Source of the DNA: Paenibacillus sp.
GTDB taxonomy: Bacteria > Bacillota > Bacilli > Paenibacillales > Paenibacillaceae
Length of the DNA: 64,000 nt
Direction: 5' to 3'
Assembly: GCA_023512345.1 (NCBI GenBank)
Contig: JAILZT010000002.1
Coordinates: 310,001-374,000 of the forward strand
The notes beneath the pieces are model-generated. The model was not told the DNA's origin, made no database searches, and was given only the letters and a program-made list of their open reading frames with translations. The translations under genes were made by a program, and so were the position numbers. This document shows, piece by piece, positions 61,139-64,000 of the stretch. The number at the start of each line of letters is the position of its first letter. The stretch's first letter is position 1.

Positions 61139-61172
61139 AAAAAACGACCCTTAACTCATGTTAAGGGCCGTT
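61139..61172 (-). terminator. Terminator after the cold-shock gene
   Basis: Reverse strand AACGGCCCTTAAC pairs with GTTAAGGGTCGTT, followed by a T run. Confidence 0.88.
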
Positions 61173-61184
61173 CTGAATTTCAAA

Positions 61185-61385
61185 TTACAGTTTTACAACG
61201 TTTTCTGCTTGTGGTCCACGAGCGCCTTGAGTTACGTTGAACTCAACGCGTTGGCCTTCGTCCAAAGATTTGAAACCGTCGCCAGTGATTGCGGAGAAAT
61301 GTACGAATACGTCACTTCCACCTTCAACCTCGATAAAACCGAATCCTTTGTCTGCGTTAAACCATTTAACTGTACCTGTTTGCAT
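61185..61385 (-). CDS. Cold-shock protein (CspA/CspB family)
   Basis: A 66-residue OB-fold RNA chaperone. RNP1 (KGFGFI) and RNP2 (VFVHF) are intact in [20 protein letters not shown] and [15 protein letters not shown]. It binds single-stranded RNA and DNA and prevents structured mRNA at low temperature. The transcript should carry a long 5' leader of about 145 nt from the promoter at 61536-61564, as is usual for csp genes. GGAGG precedes the ATG. Confidence 0.95.
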   Translation of the reverse strand: MQTGTVKWFNADKGFGFIEVEGGSDVFVHFSAITGDGFKSLDEGQRVEFNVTQGARGPQAENVVKL

Positions 61386-61535
61386 GATATTACCTCCAAT
61401 ATTTTATTTAACACATGTCCTTTTATTCCTACGTATTGTACGAACAAATAAAAATTCACACATTGTAAAAGGCTTCATAGACACAAATGCAACCTTTAAC
61501 AATATGTGAATTAAGGTTTAAATTTGATTAACTTC

Positions 61536-61564
61536 ATTGTAACACACATATTTAACAAATGCAA
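61536..61564 (-). promoter_or_regulatory. Promoter of the cold-shock gene with long leader
   Basis: Reverse strand TTGCAT, a 17-bp spacer and TACAAT with an extended -10 TG. A second similar pair (TTGCAT...TACAAT with a 19-bp spacer) lies nearer the gene. The region 61386-61535 holds no ORF and would be the leader. Confidence 0.65.
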
Positions 61565-61638
61565 AGGACTAGGCAAACTAATTATTTTCGGCTCATCAGC
61601 CTAATTAGTTTAGACTTAGAGCCGAACATCTAATTCCC

Positions 61639-61917
61639 TTAATCTACGTACCCTGCAAGCCCCTTATCCATCAGGTAGTCCATTTCTGCATCCAGGATAG
61701 TTTCTACAGTAAGCTCGTCCAATTTCACGTCACGCTGGTTGGTTACATAATCAACCAAATCATCATTGTCGATGTCGACTTCACCTTTGGCATCCGCCTT
61801 GGCGTTATTAATAAAGGTCTGCTCGTGCTTCAGCACCAGCGCAATCAGCTTAGGATCCACCTTTGTCTTATCGGCTATTTCAGCTATCAGTTCTTGTTCA
61901 TTAACTTTATCGCTCAT
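61639..61917 (-). CDS. Conserved-looking small acidic protein, unknown function
   Basis: A 92-residue acidic protein (MSDKVNEQELIAEIADKTKV). The first half looks like a small helical DNA-binding or interaction fold (ELIAEIADKTKVDPKLIALV), the second half is helical (ELTVETILDAEMDYLMDKGL). No family was recognised. AAGGAGATG precedes the ATG; codon use matches neighbours, so it is a real gene. Confidence 0.75.
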   Translation of the reverse strand: MSDKVNEQELIAEIADKTKVDPKLIALVLKHEQTFINNAKADAKGEVDIDNDDLVDYVTNQRDVKLDELTVETILDAEMDYLMDKGLAGYVD

Positions 61918-61962
61918 AGGGTTATCATCTCCTTACTTATAGTGCAAAAACATTGTAGCATA

Positions 61963-63054
61963 CTAACCTTGTCTCCACCACGGGGACGAAGGGTATTCCA
62001 AAGAGTGTACAAATACAGTCTCTCCTATTTTGGGCGTCGCAAGCCGTGTACCACGTTCCTTTGCTGCTGCCCAGGCGCGCTCTACCGGATCTGTCCAATC
62101 ATGCAAAGCAAGTGTAAACGCCGCCCAGTGAATGGGGATCATCAGCTTCCCTTGAACATCAAGATGAGCTTGTATCGTCTGTTCAGGCATCATATGAATG
62201 GCTGCCCAGCGCGTATCATACTGGCCGCATTCCATTAAAGTCAAATCAAACGGCCCGTACTTATTACCGATCTCCACGAAATGAGGACCATATCCACTAT
62301 CCCCACTAAAAAATATGTTACTGGTGTCTCCACTAATCACCCATGAACACCACAATGTAGAATTACGATCCAGCAGACTTCTGCCGGAAAAATGCCGGGC
62401 TGGGGTACATACCAGCTTCAGTCCTTGAAACTGGAACTCTTCCCACCAATCATGCTCCTCAATCCGTTCCCGTTCAATGCCCCACCTTATTAGATGGGCT
62501 CCAACCCCTAATGGAACAATAAATCTTTTAGCCTTGTCCTTTAAGGCATGGATAGATCCATAATCAAGATGGTCATAATGGTCATGCGAGAGCAATACGG
62601 CATCCAGCGAAGGAAGATCACGGATCTCAATGGGAAGCTTCTTGCTATAGCGCCGCCCTCCTATTATAGGAAAGGGAGATGGGGAGGTTCCAAGCATAGG
62701 ATCCAAAAATAGAGTAACCCCATTTACCTCCAGCAATACAGCAGAATGGCCGAACCAGGTCACCTTTGTATCTTGAACTCCTTGGGCAAGCTGTAATGAT
62801 TCCGACAATAGTTCCTGACCAGGTTTGGAACGCGGGTTCCCTTTAATGAATTCTCCTAAAATAGAGAGCGTACTCCGCAAGCTGTTGTCCATGACGGTAG
62901 GAATCTGATTCAGAAACTTACCGTTAGCATAATTGGGTGAATTTTGCCGACTATTCTTCGGGGTTCTTCCTCCAAAGGACGGGTAATAGATCATTACCAT
63001 ATAGGCAGCTGTAAGGATCACTCCGATAATCGCTGCAATAATAATTAGGGCCAT
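61963..63054 (-). CDS. Membrane-anchored MBL-fold hydrolase (NAPE-PLD/RomA-like)
   Basis: A 363-residue protein. An N-terminal helix (ALIIIAAIIGVILTAAYMVM) anchors it. The metallo-beta-lactamase domain resembles NAPE-PLD/RomA proteins: VTWFGHSAVLLEVNGVTLFL, zinc motif SHDHYDHLD, CTPARHFSGRSL, FFSGDSGYG and a late PIHWAAFTL. Related enzymes hydrolyse phospholipids or act as general phosphodiesterases; the substrate here is unknown. GAAGGA precedes the ATG. Confidence 0.87.
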   Translation of the reverse strand: MALIIIAAIIGVILTAAYMVMIYYPSFGGRTPKNSRQNSPNYANGKFLNQIPTVMDNSLRSTLSILGEFIKGNPRSKPGQELLSESLQLAQGVQDTKVTWFGHSAVLLEVNGVTLFLDPMLGTSPSPFPIIGGRRYSKKLPIEIRDLPSLDAVLLSHDHYDHLDYGSIHALKDKAKRFIVPLGVGAHLIRWGIERERIEEHDWWEEFQFQGLKLVCTPARHFSGRSLLDRNSTLWCSWVISGDTSNIFFSGDSGYGPHFVEIGNKYGPFDLTLMECGQYDTRWAAIHMMPEQTIQAHLDVQGKLMIPIHWAAFTLALHDWTDPVERAWAAAKERGTRLATPKIGETVFVHSLEYPSSPWWRQG

Positions 63055-63200
63055 TCCGTAATCCTTCTCTCCTGCTATAAAATGGTGGTTCTTAATTTAT
63101 TATAGAACAGTCGGGTTCCTTACTTCAATTTTGGCGGGCAGCCAAAAAGGGTTGTGGGAAGTGTTCAATTATGACAAGATAAATCTAAATCCCAATATAA

Positions 63201-64000
<800 letters not shown>

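Overview
The window looks like the chromosome of a low-to-mid GC Firmicute, most likely a Paenibacillus. Grounds: strong AGGAGG-type ribosome binding sites, frequent TTG starts, intrinsic terminators between most genes, and a typical gene set (MprF, YdjO-like and Csp cold-shock proteins, YesM/YesN-type two-component pair, MhqR-type cluster, several solute-binding lipoproteins, copper-amine-oxidase-type stalk protein). The assignment is inferred from content; there is no rRNA, and no tRNA, CRISPR array, prophage or insertion sequence was recognised. Both ends cut a gene: a GNAT acetyltransferase on the left and a glutamate dehydrogenase on the right.

Layout. 0-8 kb: metallo-hydrolase, DUF72 protein, cytoplasmic alpha-amylase, and a biotin-type ECF transporter (bioY divergent from an ATPase gene and a fused ATPase-EcfT gene). 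8-15.8 kb: mprF, aldo/keto reductase, FlxA-like protein, two drug/metabolite exporters, and an XRE regulator with a long pentapeptide-periodic tail. 15.8-18.5 kb: an electrophile/quinone-resistance cluster (mhqR-like regulator, DoxX, ring-cleaving dioxygenase, hydrolase) with matching palindromic operators. 19-22 kb: mqnB-mqnD of the futalosine menaquinone route, mqnB having a 13-residue tandem repeat array at its N-terminus, then a methyltransferase. 22-29 kb: chemotaxis receptor behind a sigma-D promoter, potABCD polyamine importer, aromatic-acid-exporter-like membrane protein. 29-32.4 kb: flavin reductase, aldo/keto reductase, aldehyde dehydrogenase. 32.6-37.2 kb: c-di-GMP signalling genes (HD-GYP, secreted helical protein, substrate-binding-PAS-GGDEF-EAL protein). 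37.3-48.7 kb: carbohydrate block: sucrose phosphorylase plus LacI regulator, and a disaccharide ABC importer (binding protein, two permeases, no ATPase) with a GH65 phosphorylase-beta-phosphoglucomutase fusion and its own LacI regulator. 49-57 kb: LLM flavin monooxygenase, peptidase T, old-yellow-enzyme-type reductase, stalk-domain protein, MATE exporter. 56.5-64 kb: solute-binding lipoprotein with a YesM/YesN-type pair, cold-shock genes, metallo-hydrolase, glutamate dehydrogenase.

The most unusual material is non-coding or repetitive. (1) Four dispersed intergenic copies of an element made of ~25-bp boxes spaced ~50-60 bp apart, normally two direct then two inverted (18.7, 32.4, 50.6 and 54.7 kb). 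(2) A ~42-43-bp hairpin module in tandem, ending exactly in the Shine-Dalgarno sequence of two unrelated genes (45.65 and 49.2 kb). (3) A ten-unit 39-bp array that appears to be an expansion of the 5' end of mqnB itself, inside a sharply GC-rich gene. Regulatory logic that can be read directly includes the MhqR-type operators, a set of LacI-type palindromes with a CcpA-like site in the disaccharide operon, a terminator between binding protein and permease genes, and a sigma-D promoter.
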